A DNA stretch of 64,000 nucleotides from Halalkalibacter sp. APA_J-10(15) (GTDB lineage Bacteria > Bacillota > Bacilli > Bacillales > Bacillaceae_D). The notes under the pieces are model-generated. The model ran no database searches, had not been told where the DNA came from, and was given only the letters and a program-made list of their open reading frames with translations. The DNA is taken from positions 186,001 through 250,000 of the forward strand of contig NZ_JALKEV010000005.1 in assembly GCF_023017105.1 (NCBI RefSeq), in the 5' to 3' direction. How positions within the stretch are numbered: the stretch's first letter is position 1; the number at the start of each line of letters is the position of its first letter. The translations under genes and the position numbers were made by a program. Shown here piece after piece: positions 46,546 through 55,353 of the stretch.

Positions 46546-47508
46546 ATGACGGTAAAGCAAATCATTATAGGTTTTGTTTCCACTATAGCAGCAGCTATAC
46601 TCGTATTATTTTTAGTGACCGGCTGGTATATCGTTGATGAGTCGGAGCAAGCAGCAGTTATTACATTTGGTAAAGTTGAGGATACGGTGACAGAGCCTGG
46701 ACTAAACTTTAAATTACCATGGCCGATTCAGAAGGTCGAAATATTGTCACGTGGAACGTATAACTTACAAGTTGGTTATGAGGAGGATGGCGGTGAGGTC
46801 ATTGAATTTACAGATGAGGCAAAGATGATCACAGGAGATGAGAATATTCTATTTGCTGATTTGGCTGTACAATGGCGCATTACCGACCCTGAAAAGTATT
46901 TATTCAGTACAAAAGAACCAGAGGATCTATTATATAATGCGACCTCTGCTTCATTACGTGGTGTTATAGGGAGTTCGACTGTAGACGAAGCACTAACAGA
47001 CCAACGACCAGAAATTGAGGCAGAGGTATTTGACAACCTAGTCGATTTACTTGAAATCTATGATATTGGTATTAGTATTCAAGATGTTAGGCTTCAAGAT
47101 GTTGAGCTACCTACTGAGGAAGTAAGACGTGCTTTTACAGAGGTGACAGACGCTCGTGAGGAGCGATTAACGAGAATTAACCAAGCTGAACGATATCGTA
47201 ATCAGGAAGTGAATGAAGCGCAAGGGGAAATTGACGCAATTATTTCTCGTGCTGAAGGAACGAAAACGGAAAGAATTGAAACTGCTCGTGGTGATGTTGC
47301 TAAGTTTAATGCTCTTTATAATGAATATATCGTTAATCCGGAAGTTACACGACAACGACTCATTTTAGAGACACTCGATCAAGTGTTACCTGACACTGAA
47401 ATTTACATCATGGACGGAAATGATACGGTGAATTACTTACCTATTCGCCCTCTTGAGCGTCAGCAGCAACAGGCACCAGCTGCGGAAGGAGGCACAAATA
47501 ATGAGTGA
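46546..47508 (+). CDS. hflK: HflK, SPFH-domain membrane protein
   Basis: In E. coli HflK and HflC assemble into a membrane cage around the FtsH protease and modulate its activity. The protein has 320 residues: one N-terminal transmembrane helix (about 5-27, IIIGFVSTIAAAILVLFLV), the SPFH/band-7 domain (ESEQAAVITFGKVEDTVTEPGLNFKLPWPIQKVE, in part) with VQWRITDPEKYLF, and a helical C-terminal segment (NQAERYRNQEVNEAQGEID). It overlaps hflC by eight bases. The gene pair is absent from the equivalent B. subtilis locus. Confidence 0.88.
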   Translation: MTVKQIIIGFVSTIAAAILVLFLVTGWYIVDESEQAAVITFGKVEDTVTEPGLNFKLPWPIQKVEILSRGTYNLQVGYEEDGGEVIEFTDEAKMITGDENILFADLAVQWRITDPEKYLFSTKEPEDLLYNATSASLRGVIGSSTVDEALTDQRPEIEAEVFDNLVDLLEIYDIGISIQDVRLQDVELPTEEVRRAFTEVTDAREERLTRINQAERYRNQEVNEAQGEIDAIISRAEGTKTERIETARGDVAKFNALYNEYIVNPEVTRQRLILETLDQVLPDTEIYIMDGNDTVNYLPIRPLERQQQQAPAAEGGTNNE

Positions 47509-48436
47509 TGAAAATATTGTTGACCTTAATGAAAAGAAGAAATCTGGCGAGGAATGGCGCCGTTATTTGAAGTTAGGTGCAGTATTAGTTCTTCTTATTG
47601 TGATTGTTGTGACGATTATAAGTAATTTATTTATTGTAGAGCAAGGCGAATACAAAGTTGTTAGACAGTTTGGAGAAGTGGTGCGTATTGAAGAGGATCC
47701 CGGTTTAAGCTACAAAATTCCATTTATTCAATCAGTCACTTCTGTTCCTAAGTATCAAATGATCTATGATATCCCTCCGGCTGAAATTAATACACGGGAT
47801 AAAAAGCGAATGTTAGCTGATCATTATGTCGTTTGGAGAGTCGATGACCCACAAGCGATGATTTCGACGGCGGTCACACTTGAGCGTGCAGAAGCTATTA
47901 TGGGGGAGCAAATTTTTTCCGCCATTCGAGCAGAGCTAGGACAGCTTGATTTTGATGAAATTATTAATGAAGAGAAATCGTCACGTGGTAGCTTTAATGA
48001 GCTTGTACGTGATCGTGTGAATGAAGCACTTGAACGTTCAAATTACGGAATTAGTATCACAGATGTACGAATGAAGCGTACGGATTTACCTACTGAAAAT
48101 GAGGAAGCTGTCTATCGTCGAATGATTTCTGAGCGTGAATCGACAGCTCAAGAATATTTGTCACAGGGTGAAGCGGAAGCAAATCGAATTGAGTCTGAGA
48201 CGGATCGGGAAGTACAGGAGATGATTGCGACAGCTAATGCTGATGCAAATGAAATTATTGGTGAAGGGGAAGCCGATGCTGCTAGTATTTATAATGAGAC
48301 ATTTGGCCAAGATACCGAGTTTTATCAGTTATATCGAACGTTACAATCTTATGAAACGACGATTAATGATGAAACAGTTATCGTTCTTCCTGCTGATTCT
48401 CCGTATGCACGCATACTATTAGGATATATTGAATAA
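47501..48436 (+). CDS. hflC: HflC, SPFH-domain membrane protein
   Basis: Partner of HflK in the FtsH-associated complex. The protein has 311 residues with a transmembrane helix at about 24-45 (LGAVLVLLIVIVVTIISNLFI), SPFH domain (EQGEYKVVRQFGEVVRIEEDPG start; DHYVVWRVDDPQAMI), the HflC motif ARIGQL-like RAELGQLDFDEII and the helix EREASTAQEYLSQGEAEANRIE-type tail. The start is ATG 47501 behind GGAAGGAGG, inside the hflK end (translational coupling). No ftsH lies in the window. A terminator follows. Confidence 0.88.
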   Translation: MSDENIVDLNEKKKSGEEWRRYLKLGAVLVLLIVIVVTIISNLFIVEQGEYKVVRQFGEVVRIEEDPGLSYKIPFIQSVTSVPKYQMIYDIPPAEINTRDKKRMLADHYVVWRVDDPQAMISTAVTLERAEAIMGEQIFSAIRAELGQLDFDEIINEEKSSRGSFNELVRDRVNEALERSNYGISITDVRMKRTDLPTENEEAVYRRMISERESTAQEYLSQGEAEANRIESETDREVQEMIATANADANEIIGEGEADAASIYNETFGQDTEFYQLYRTLQSYETTINDETVIVLPADSPYARILLGYIE

Positions 48437-48451
48437 AGAAAGGGTTACGTT

Positions 48452-48490
48452 GAGAGGAAATCATGATGTGTGATTTTCTCTCTTTTCGTT
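48452..48490 (+). terminator. hflKC terminator
   Basis: GAGAGGAAATCA / TGATTTTCTCTC stem followed by TTTTCGTTT. Confidence 0.85.
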
Positions 48491-48564
48491 TAATGTGTAA
48501 CCGTGCTATGAAATATAATAACTATGATACAATAAAGGGAATAATGAACGTGTAGAGAGGGGCA

Positions 48565-51192
48565 ATGAGTGTGAGTAAACTTGTATTAATTGACGGAAAT
48601 AGTATTGCATATCGTGCTTTTTTTGCGTTGCCATTGTTAAATAATCAAAAAGGCGTCTATACAAACGCGGTATATGGCTTTGCGACGATGTTAATGAAAA
48701 TTATTGAGGAAGAACAACCGACTCATATGCTTGTAGCATTCGATGCAGGGAAAACAACATTTCGCCATAAGACATATAAGGAGTATAAAGGTGGAAGACA
48801 GAAAACCCCTCCAGAGTTATCAGAGCAATTCCCACTCGTAAGAGAGCTACTAGATGCATATAAGATTTCTCGATATGAGGCTGAGCAATATGAGGCTGAC
48901 GATATTATCGGAACGTTAGCAAAACAAGCTGCAGAAAAAAAGTGGGAAGTGAAAGTATATAGCGGTGATAAAGATTTACTACAATTAGTAGATGATAACG
49001 TGACAGTCGTATTAACGAAAAAAGGAATTACGAATGTTGAAGCATATGACCTAGAGATGATCGAAGAAAAGTATGGCATTAAACCTAAACAAATTATTGA
49101 TATGAAAGGATTAATGGGAGATAGCTCTGACAATATTCCAGGCGTCCCTGGAATCGGTGAAAAGACAGCCCTTAAGCTATTGAAGCAATATGGAACGGTG
49201 GAGAAGGTCCTGCAATCAATTGATGAGATTTCTGGAAAGAAAATGAAGGAACGATTAGAAGAAAACCGTGAACAAGCGTTAATGAGTAAAGAATTGGCAA
49301 CTATTTTCTTGGAAGTTCCTATTGAAGAAGCTTTAGATCAATATGAATTTGGGAAGTTTGAAACAAATGAAGTTGTCCATTTATTAAAGGAGTTAGAATT
49401 TACTTCTTTGTTAGAGAAGCTAGATGTTGAAGTCGAACAGGACGAAGTAGAGGAATTAGACTATGACATTGTTCATGAAGTGAAGAAAGAAGACCTTGGG
49501 GAAGAGTCAGCTGTTTTAGTAGAAGTATTAGAAGAGCACTATCATCAAGCTGAAATTATTGGAATTGCCATCGTAAACGAGAAAAAGCGATTGTTTATAA
49601 AGGCTGAAGAAGCGTTGGCATCAGAGGAGTTTCTTGAGTGGTTAGAGGATGATCATTGTAAGAAGTGGGTGTTTGATGCGAAGAAGAGCGTCGTTGCTCT
49701 AGCGTGGAAGGGAGCCTTTATGAATGGGGTGGACTTTGATGTCCAAATGGCTTCTTATTTACTCGATCCTTCGCTATCCTCTCATGACATTCATGATGTG
49801 GCGAGTCGAAAAGGAAAGGCGATTGTTCAGGCGGATGAGGTTGTGTATGGAAAAGGAGCAAAGCAAAAGCTACCGGAAGATGAGGAGCTTGCATCACATA
49901 TTGTCCGAAAGGCTGAGGCTGTCTATCGTTTAAAATCAGAGCTTGAAGAAGAGTTAGTCACGAATGAACAGGACAAGCTTTATCGTGAGCTTGAAATGCC
50001 TCTTTCAATTGTTATAGGTCATATGGAGAAGCATGGTGTAAAAGTTGATCAAGACATGTTGAATAAGATGGGCGAAGATTTAGAAGAGCGGTTAGCTGAG
50101 CTTGAGAAAACCATTCACTCCTTAGCTGGCGAGTCATTTAATATTAATTCTCCGAAGCAATTAGGAGAGATATTATTTGTGAAGCTTGGATTACCTCCTG
50201 TAAAGAAGACGAAAACAGGTTACTCAACCTCAGCAGATGTTCTTGAAAAATTGGCTGTTGAACATGAAATTGCAGAGTATATTGTGCATTATCGTCAGTT
50301 AGGAAAATTGAAGTCAACCTATATTGAAGGATTATCTAAGGTTGTTAAAAAGGATACGAGTAAAATTCATACGAGGTACAATCAAGCATTAACGCAAACA
50401 GGTCGCTTAAGCTCCACTGACCCTAATTTGCAAAATATACCGATCCGTTTGGAGGAAGGAAGAAAAATCCGTAAAGCCTTCGTACCGGCGACAAAGGGCT
50501 GGAAAATGGTTGCTGCGGACTATTCACAAATTGAATTACGAGTCCTGGCACATATTGCTGGGGATGAAAAATTAATCGAAGCATTTAATAAAAATATGGA
50601 TATTCATACGATAACAGCGATGGATGTTTTTCATGTGAAAGAAGAAGATGTTACATCACAAATGCGAAGAAGTGCCAAAGCGGTCAATTTCGGGATCGTA
50701 TATGGAATAAGTGATTATGGATTATCACAAAACTTGAATATTACCCGTAAAGAAGCTGCGGAGTTTATTGAGCGTTATTTCAATAGTTATCCGAAGGTAA
50801 AGGAATATATGGATCGAACAGTGGCAGATGCTCGTAAAAAAGGATTCGTATCGACATTACTCCAGCGAAGACGATATTTACCAGACTTAACAAGTCGAAA
50901 TTTTAATAAGAGAAGCTTTGCTGAACGTACGGCAATGAACACACCTATTCAAGGGACTGCCGCCGACATTATCAAAAAAGCGATGGTGCAGATGTCAGAG
51001 GAAATGGAAAAGCGTCAAGTGAAAAGTCGAATGCTCCTACAAGTTCATGATGAATTAATATTTGAGGTACCGGAAGATGAGCTTGATCGGATGATGGAGA
51101 TAATCCCTGAAGTAATGGAGCAAGCTGTATCTCTTGATGTACCTTTGAAAGTGGATATTTCGTATGGTGATACGTGGTACGATGCAAAGTAA
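48565..51192 (+). CDS. polA: DNA polymerase I
   Basis: Gap filling and Okazaki-fragment maturation. The protein has 875 residues: N-terminal 5'-3' flap nuclease (about 1-290, LVLIDGNSIAYRAFFALP; YEADDIIGTL; GDSSDNIPGVPGIGEKTA), a degenerate 3'-5' exonuclease fold without the DxE catalytic residues (about 310-470), and the polymerase domain (YSTSADVLE; GRLSSTDPNLQNIP; AADYSQIELRVLAHI; RRSAKAVNFGIVYG; LLQVHDELIFE). Proofreading is therefore probably absent, as in other Bacillus enzymes. GTG 48571 is an alternative start. It is followed by mutM, so a repair operon is likely. Confidence 0.97.
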   Translation: MSVSKLVLIDGNSIAYRAFFALPLLNNQKGVYTNAVYGFATMLMKIIEEEQPTHMLVAFDAGKTTFRHKTYKEYKGGRQKTPPELSEQFPLVRELLDAYKISRYEAEQYEADDIIGTLAKQAAEKKWEVKVYSGDKDLLQLVDDNVTVVLTKKGITNVEAYDLEMIEEKYGIKPKQIIDMKGLMGDSSDNIPGVPGIGEKTALKLLKQYGTVEKVLQSIDEISGKKMKERLEENREQALMSKELATIFLEVPIEEALDQYEFGKFETNEVVHLLKELEFTSLLEKLDVEVEQDEVEELDYDIVHEVKKEDLGEESAVLVEVLEEHYHQAEIIGIAIVNEKKRLFIKAEEALASEEFLEWLEDDHCKKWVFDAKKSVVALAWKGAFMNGVDFDVQMASYLLDPSLSSHDIHDVASRKGKAIVQADEVVYGKGAKQKLPEDEELASHIVRKAEAVYRLKSELEEELVTNEQDKLYRELEMPLSIVIGHMEKHGVKVDQDMLNKMGEDLEERLAELEKTIHSLAGESFNINSPKQLGEILFVKLGLPPVKKTKTGYSTSADVLEKLAVEHEIAEYIVHYRQLGKLKSTYIEGLSKVVKKDTSKIHTRYNQALTQTGRLSSTDPNLQNIPIRLEEGRKIRKAFVPATKGWKMVAADYSQIELRVLAHIAGDEKLIEAFNKNMDIHTITAMDVFHVKEEDVTSQMRRSAKAVNFGIVYGISDYGLSQNLNITRKEAAEFIERYFNSYPKVKEYMDRTVADARKKGFVSTLLQRRRYLPDLTSRNFNKRSFAERTAMNTPIQGTAADIIKKAMVQMSEEMEKRQVKSRMLLQVHDELIFEVPEDELDRMMEIIPEVMEQAVSLDVPLKVDISYGDTWYDAK

Positions 51193-51204
51193 GGAGAGAA
51201 GAGA

Positions 51205-52029
51205 ATGCCAGAATTACCAGAGGTCGAAACGGTTCGACGTACGCTAAAACAACTTGTGCTAAACAAAACAATCTCACATGTAACCGTTCATTGGGGGAAT
51301 ATTATTAAAAAGCCTGCTGACCCTGAGCGATTTGGACAAGTATTAATCGGTCAATCCGTGCGAGACATTCATCGTCGCGGTAAATTTCTTATATTTCAAT
51401 TAGACGAATTAAGTTTAGTCTCTCATTTAAGGATGGAAGGGCGCTATGGTCTATTTGAACAACACGATCAGCTTCAACCACATACGCATGTTTTGTTTAC
51501 ATTTACAGATGGGACGGAGCTGCGGTATCAAGATGTACGTAAATTTGGGACGATGCATATTTTCCAAAAGGGTAAGGAAGAGGAGGAGCTTCCCCTGTCG
51601 CAACTAGGTGTTGAACCGTTTTCGAAGGAATTTACAATTGAGTTAATGCAGACTGTGTTCGAACGAACGAACCGAGCGGTGAAAGCTGTATTATTGGATC
51701 AAAAGTTTGTCGTTGGACTTGGAAATATTTATGTGGATGAAGCTCTGTTCCGTGCTAAGCTTTTACCGACTCGCTTGGCATCGTCGATTCAAGGGCAAGA
51801 GCTACAATTGTTACACAAGGCGATTGTTGAAACGCTGAAGGAAGCTGTTGAATTAGGTGGGAGTTCGATTAAGTCATATGTCAATGGACAAGGTGAGATG
51901 GGCATGTTCCAGCAACAGCTTGCTGTGTATGGTCGAAAAGATGAGCCCTGCGTCTCGTGTGGAACAGTCATTTCAAAAAAGGTTGTTGCCGGTAGAGGTA
52001 CTCATTACTGTGTAAACTGTCAAAAATAA
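51205..52029 (+). CDS. mutM: Formamidopyrimidine-DNA glycosylase
   Basis: Excises 8-oxoguanine and ring-opened purines and cleaves the AP site. The protein has 274 residues. It begins MPELPEVETVRRTL, with the N-terminal proline nucleophile and catalytic glutamate. It then shows the helix-two-turn-helix (GLGNIYVDEALFRAKLLP) and the C-terminal zinc finger with CVSCG and CVNCQ cysteines (about 250-273). It lies 12 bases after polA behind AAGGAGAG, hence co-transcribed. Confidence 0.97.
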   Translation: MPELPEVETVRRTLKQLVLNKTISHVTVHWGNIIKKPADPERFGQVLIGQSVRDIHRRGKFLIFQLDELSLVSHLRMEGRYGLFEQHDQLQPHTHVLFTFTDGTELRYQDVRKFGTMHIFQKGKEEEELPLSQLGVEPFSKEFTIELMQTVFERTNRAVKAVLLDQKFVVGLGNIYVDEALFRAKLLPTRLASSIQGQELQLLHKAIVETLKEAVELGGSSIKSYVNGQGEMGMFQQQLAVYGRKDEPCVSCGTVISKKVVAGRGTHYCVNCQK

Positions 52030-52091
52030 TCGTACATTGGATGAGTCCTTTCCATATACTATCGTAACGTTGTATGGAAGGGGCATGTAAT

Positions 52092-52730
52092 ATGATAGGT
52101 GTACTTTCACTAGTAACCATTGCTTTTGCAGTAAGTCTCGACAGTTTTGGTGTCGGATTAACATATGGCCTTCGTAATATGAAATTGCCTTGGCGGTCAT
52201 TATTATTCATAGCAGGCTGCTCGGGGACGTCTATTCTTATAGCGATGTTGTTTGGAAGTTGGCTCCTCTCATATTTACCAGCAACTATCGCTGAAGCAAT
52301 AGGAGGTGTTATTCTCCTTTTTATTGGAGGATGGGCGATCTACCAAGCGTATAAACCAGCAGAAACAAAAGAAAAAACAAAAGAAGAGGAATGGGTATTT
52401 AAGTTTGAAATTAAGATGTTAGGAATTGTTATTCAAATATTACGAAAGCCTATGGTTGCTGATATTGATAATTCTGGCACGATTACGGGAAGAGAAGCGA
52501 TGCTACTAGGAATCGCTTTGTCACTTGATGCTTTTGGAGCGGGAATTGGAGCGTCATTAATAGGGTTTTCACCTGTTTGGATGGCAATTAGTGTAGCATT
52601 CATGAGTGCACTCTTTGTAACGCTAGGAATGAAGAGTGGACGGTTCTTTTCGGGATCATTACTTATCAAGCGGTTTGCCTTTATTCCAGGTGCGCTTTTG
52701 ATGATGATTGGTGTATTTAGCTTTACGTAA
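52092..52730 (+). CDS. ytaF: Sporulation membrane protein YtaF (MntP-like fold)
   Basis: A six-helix membrane protein of 212 residues related to the MntP manganese exporters. Twin symmetry is visible: ITIAFAVSLDSFGVGLTYG near the N terminus and LGIALSLDAFGAGIGASLIG in the second half, each with the Asp motif. Between them lies the acidic DIDNSGTITGREA. B. subtilis YtaF is linked to sporulation; a metal-transport role is plausible but unproven. ATG 52092 is set by GGAAGGGG; the frame extends 18 bases upstream. It is in the polA-mutM-ytaF-coaE cluster. Confidence 0.87.
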   Translation: MIGVLSLVTIAFAVSLDSFGVGLTYGLRNMKLPWRSLLFIAGCSGTSILIAMLFGSWLLSYLPATIAEAIGGVILLFIGGWAIYQAYKPAETKEKTKEEEWVFKFEIKMLGIVIQILRKPMVADIDNSGTITGREAMLLGIALSLDAFGAGIGASLIGFSPVWMAISVAFMSALFVTLGMKSGRFFSGSLLIKRFAFIPGALLMMIGVFSFT

Positions 52731-52743
52731 AAGGGGTAACGTT

Positions 52744-53352
52744 ATGTTTATTGGTTTAACGGGTGGAATTGCTAGTGGGAAGTCGACCGTCAGTAAGATG
52801 ATGCAGGAATTGGGTCTTCCAATTATAGATGCTGACTTGATCGCGCGTGAAGTCGTTGAGCCGAATTCGATTGGATTGAGCTTAATTGTTGAAAAATTTG
52901 GCGAGGTCGTTTTAGCTGAGAATGGTACGTTAAATCGTGCTCAGCTTGGTCAGATCATTTTTGCTAATCCAACGAAGAGAACTCAGCTTAATGTTCTGAT
53001 TCACCCACTTATTAGAGAGCGAATGAATGAAAGAAAAGAACAGCTACTAGCAGAGGGGAAATCGACGATAGTGTACGATATCCCGTTATTATATGAAAGT
53101 GAGCTATTTCACTTAGTTGATAAAGTATTGCTTGTATATGTTGACCAAGATACACAGCTAAAGAGATTAATGAAACGAAATCAGCTAAGTGAACGAGAAG
53201 CGTTGGAAAGAATTCAATCACAAATGTCTCTTGAGCAAAAAAAAGACCGTGCAGATGCGATTATTGATAATACAAGTACATTAGCTGAGACAAATGATCA
53301 GCTTATTTCCATTTTACAAAATTGGTATGTTCCTTTGAATGAAAGAAGATAA
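52744..53352 (+). CDS. coaE: Dephospho-CoA kinase
   Basis: The last step of coenzyme A synthesis, phosphorylating the 3'-OH of dephospho-CoA. The protein has 202 residues with a P-loop, GLTGGIASGKSTVS, at the N terminus. It also shows DADLIAREVVEP (substrate binding), YDIPLLYE, and the lid VDQDTQLKRLMKRN. The start is ATG 52744 behind AAAAGGGG; the longer open frame overlaps ytaF without a ribosome site. It is the last gene of the polA cluster. Confidence 0.95.
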   Translation: MFIGLTGGIASGKSTVSKMMQELGLPIIDADLIAREVVEPNSIGLSLIVEKFGEVVLAENGTLNRAQLGQIIFANPTKRTQLNVLIHPLIRERMNERKEQLLAEGKSTIVYDIPLLYESELFHLVDKVLLVYVDQDTQLKRLMKRNQLSEREALERIQSQMSLEQKKDRADAIIDNTSTLAETNDQLISILQNWYVPLNERR

Positions 53353-53416
53353 CAGATTTGTAAGATCCCTCTAATTCGAAGGTGGATTGAGATCATCATT
53401 ATCGTAAAAAATATAG

Positions 53417-53445
53417 TTGCAATCATAAACTAAACAAAGTATACT
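53417..53445 (+). promoter_or_regulatory. Candidate speD promoter
   Basis: TTGCAA (53417-53422), 17-bp spacer, TATACT (53440-53445). The start near 53452 leaves a leader of about 142 nt. Confidence 0.65.
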
Positions 53446-53451
53446 GATTTT

Positions 53452-53593
53452 CGTGAACTTCAATTACAGCAAATTAGGAGTGATTTTTTGCATACTGGGT
53501 TAGGACCTCTTTGGACTAACTTTCCCCCGTGTAACAAAGCATTCCTACATGCTTGAGAAGGCATGATCTTTTTTGTAAAGGGGGATTCAACTG
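53452..53593 (+). promoter_or_regulatory. Structured speD leader with competing hairpins
   Basis: AAGCAT (53537-53542) can pair with ATGCTT (53549-53554). The same ATGCTT can instead pair with AAGGCAT (53558-53564) around a GAGA tetraloop, followed by six T. Around both, TCCCCC (53523-53528) can pair with GGGGGA (53580-53585), which is the speD Shine-Dalgarno. This looks like an attenuator or translational switch; the ligand is unknown. Confidence 0.5.
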
Positions 53594-53974
53594 ATGGACA
53601 CTATGGGTCGTCATGTCATTGCGGAGCTTTGGGGCTGTGATGAACATAAGTTGAATAATATGAGTTTTATTGAGCAAGTTTTTGTAGATGCTGCATTAAA
53701 GGCAGGGGCTGAGGTTCGTGAAGTTGCCTTTCATAAGTTTGCGCCTCATGGTGTAAGTGGGGTTGTGATTATTTCTGAGTCGCATTTAACAATCCATAGC
53801 TTTCCGGAACATGGTTATGCAAGTATTGATGTATATACGTGTGGAGATCTTGATCCGACTGTTGCATCTAATTTCATTGCTGATTCCTTACAAGCATCAA
53901 CAAGTGAAGTGATTGAGGTTCCAAGAGGAATGGGCCCTGTTAAAATTGAAAAGTCAATGATTAAGTCACTATAA
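53594..53974 (+). CDS. speD: S-adenosylmethionine decarboxylase proenzyme
   Basis: Makes decarboxylated SAM, the aminopropyl donor for spermidine. The protein has 126 residues, the short prokaryotic class. The proenzyme self-cleaves at Glu62-Ser63 ([15 protein letters not shown]) so that the new serine becomes the pyruvoyl group. The other catalytic residues are H68 and C83 (VYTCGD). GGGGGA precedes the ATG and lies in a predicted leader hairpin. A strong terminator follows; no spermidine synthase gene is near. Confidence 0.96.
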   Translation: MDTMGRHVIAELWGCDEHKLNNMSFIEQVFVDAALKAGAEVREVAFHKFAPHGVSGVVIISESHLTIHSFPEHGYASIDVYTCGDLDPTVASNFIADSLQASTSEVIEVPRGMGPVKIEKSMIKSL

Positions 53975-53977
53975 GTG

Positions 53978-54030
53978 AAAGGGCTATGAGCTTCTCTGTT
54001 ATGATACTGGGATTCTTATAGCCCTTTTGA
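53978..54030 (+). terminator. speD terminator
   Basis: AAAGGGCTATGAG / CTTATAGCCCTTT stem with a TTTT end. Confidence 0.85.
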
Positions 54031-54100
54031 AATATAAGAAGCTAGTAGCTCTGTTAATCACTTTTCATCTCAATGAAAACAATTGATAGCACATTTGGAA

Positions 54101-54164
54101 GCATCCTACGTTTCGTAACATATCCATAAAAAAATATGTGCGAAAACGGTTCAAAAGAGGATGC
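54101..54164. repeat. Long imperfect palindrome upstream of the 54239 gene
   Basis: GCATCCT (54101) and AGGATGC (54158) enclose TTTCG..ACATAT and ATATGT..CGAAA around an A-rich loop. No T-run follows, so it is not an obvious terminator. It lies between the speD terminator and the next gene. Confidence 0.5.
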
Positions 54165-54238
54165 GCGATTTTCTTACAGTTTGAATCGTTTCTATGGTAT
54201 GATAGAAGTAATAGAATAGGTGGAAAGGTGAAGATAAG

Positions 54239-54640
54239 ATGGGAGCATTAAGTAGTATAAAACGATTTTTTAGTATCCGTACAGAAACGACGGAAGGTAA
54301 TGAACTGAAGGAATTACAAACAAGGTATTATAAGACGACAAAAGATAAAGCCATGCAAACGATTGAGAACGTTTTAATTCAGTCAGGATGGGAAATTGCG
54401 AGATCTGAAGAAGAACGTGGGGAAATTGTCGCCAATATGAAAAAGGGCAAGCGAAAAATGCTCGTGCTAACGATTATTACGGTCAAACCATTTAAGACAG
54501 CAGTAGATTTATCATGTTCAACGGATACCGTCTTACCGACTGATTTTGGTCATAGCCGTAAAGTGGTCGTTGATGTTTATAATAAGATTGACCGAGAGCT
54601 TACTTATATAGGTTCGAGCTTAGGAAATGAACTGTTGTAA
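54239..54640 (+). CDS. Conserved small cytosolic protein, unknown function
   Basis: Not assigned. 133 residues, basic, no signal peptide or hydrophobic helix. The N terminus is amphipathic (GALSSIKRFFSIRTET), then a helix (YYKTTKDKAMQTIENVLIQS) and several beta-strand-like stretches (EIVANMKKGKRKMLVLTI; KTAVDLSCSTDTVLPTDFG). It follows GGTGGAAAGGTGA and is 70 bp upstream of nrdR, an arrangement that may be an operon. Nothing suggests recent transfer. Confidence 0.7.
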   Translation: MGALSSIKRFFSIRTETTEGNELKELQTRYYKTTKDKAMQTIENVLIQSGWEIARSEEERGEIVANMKKGKRKMLVLTIITVKPFKTAVDLSCSTDTVLPTDFGHSRKVVVDVYNKIDRELTYIGSSLGNELL

Positions 54641-54709
54641 TGACTTGTCAGGCGCTATTGATATGAGATATGATAGGATCAATGTTATGATAGTAGTGGA
54701 GATGATTTC

Positions 54710-55168
54710 ATGATATGCCCAGCCTGTCAATACAATGGAACACGAGTATTAGATTCACGGCCTAGTCATGAAGGTCGTTCGATTAGACGTAGACGAGAAT
54801 GTGAGAAATGCCATCATCGATTCACAACATTTGAAATGGTTGAAGAGGTGCCATTGATTGTCGTGAAGAAGGATGGGACACGTCAAGAATTTAATCGTGA
54901 AAAGCTGTTAAGAGGTTTAATTAGAGCTTGTGAGAAGCGCCCTGTTGCATTAGAGACGCTCGAAGATATTGTCAATAGTGCGGAACGTGAGCTACGTAAT
55001 TTAGGGAAGAGCGAAGTTCACAGTCAAGATGTTGGGGAGCTTATAATGGAACGTCTAGCAGATGTCGATGATGTAGCCTATGTCCGCTTTGCATCTGTCT
55101 ATCGGCAATTTAAAGATATTAATGTATTTATTAAGGAATTGACAGAATTAATGAATAAGAGTGATTGA
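54710..55168 (+). CDS. nrdR: Ribonucleotide reductase regulator NrdR
   Basis: Represses nrd genes in response to ATP/dATP. The protein has 152 residues: an N-terminal zinc ribbon with C3/C6 and C31/C34 ([24 protein letters not shown]) and an ATP-cone domain (about 50-140, [19 protein letters not shown]). It lies upstream of dnaB and dnaI as in B. subtilis (ytcG). No ribonucleotide reductase gene is in the window. Confidence 0.97.
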   Translation: MICPACQYNGTRVLDSRPSHEGRSIRRRRECEKCHHRFTTFEMVEEVPLIVVKKDGTRQEFNREKLLRGLIRACEKRPVALETLEDIVNSAERELRNLGKSEVHSQDVGELIMERLADVDDVAYVRFASVYRQFKDINVFIKELTELMNKSD

Positions 55169-55172
55169 GTAG

Positions 55173-55207
55173 GAGCTTAAAGCAATTCATGCTGCAAGCT
55201 CTTTTTA
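55173..55207 (+). terminator. nrdR terminator
   Basis: GAGCTT / AAGCTC with an inner stem and TTTTT, immediately after nrdR. Confidence 0.7.
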
Positions 55208-55216
55208 CTCTTTTAA

Positions 55217-55305
55217 GAGGTTGTTCGAAAAGGGCTGTTTTCCCCTTTTTGAATGACCTCGATGTAATTGCCATCTTTTTTGGTGCTTTTTGAACATGCT
55301 CTTTT
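55217..55305 (-). repeat. Dispersed intergenic repeat, copy 3 (inverted)
   Basis: Read on the minus strand it gives AAAGAGCATGTTCAAAAAG.., AAAAGATGGC.. and GAGGTCATTCAAAAAGG..CCTTTTCGAACAACCTC, matching copies 1 (37006-37163) and 2 (46296-46466). The hairpin 55217-55260 may serve as an extra terminator. Confidence 0.75.
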
Positions 55306-55353
55306 AGAGATAAATCAAAATAGCTGTAGATGGGAGAAAGGGAGGTCCTGAGG

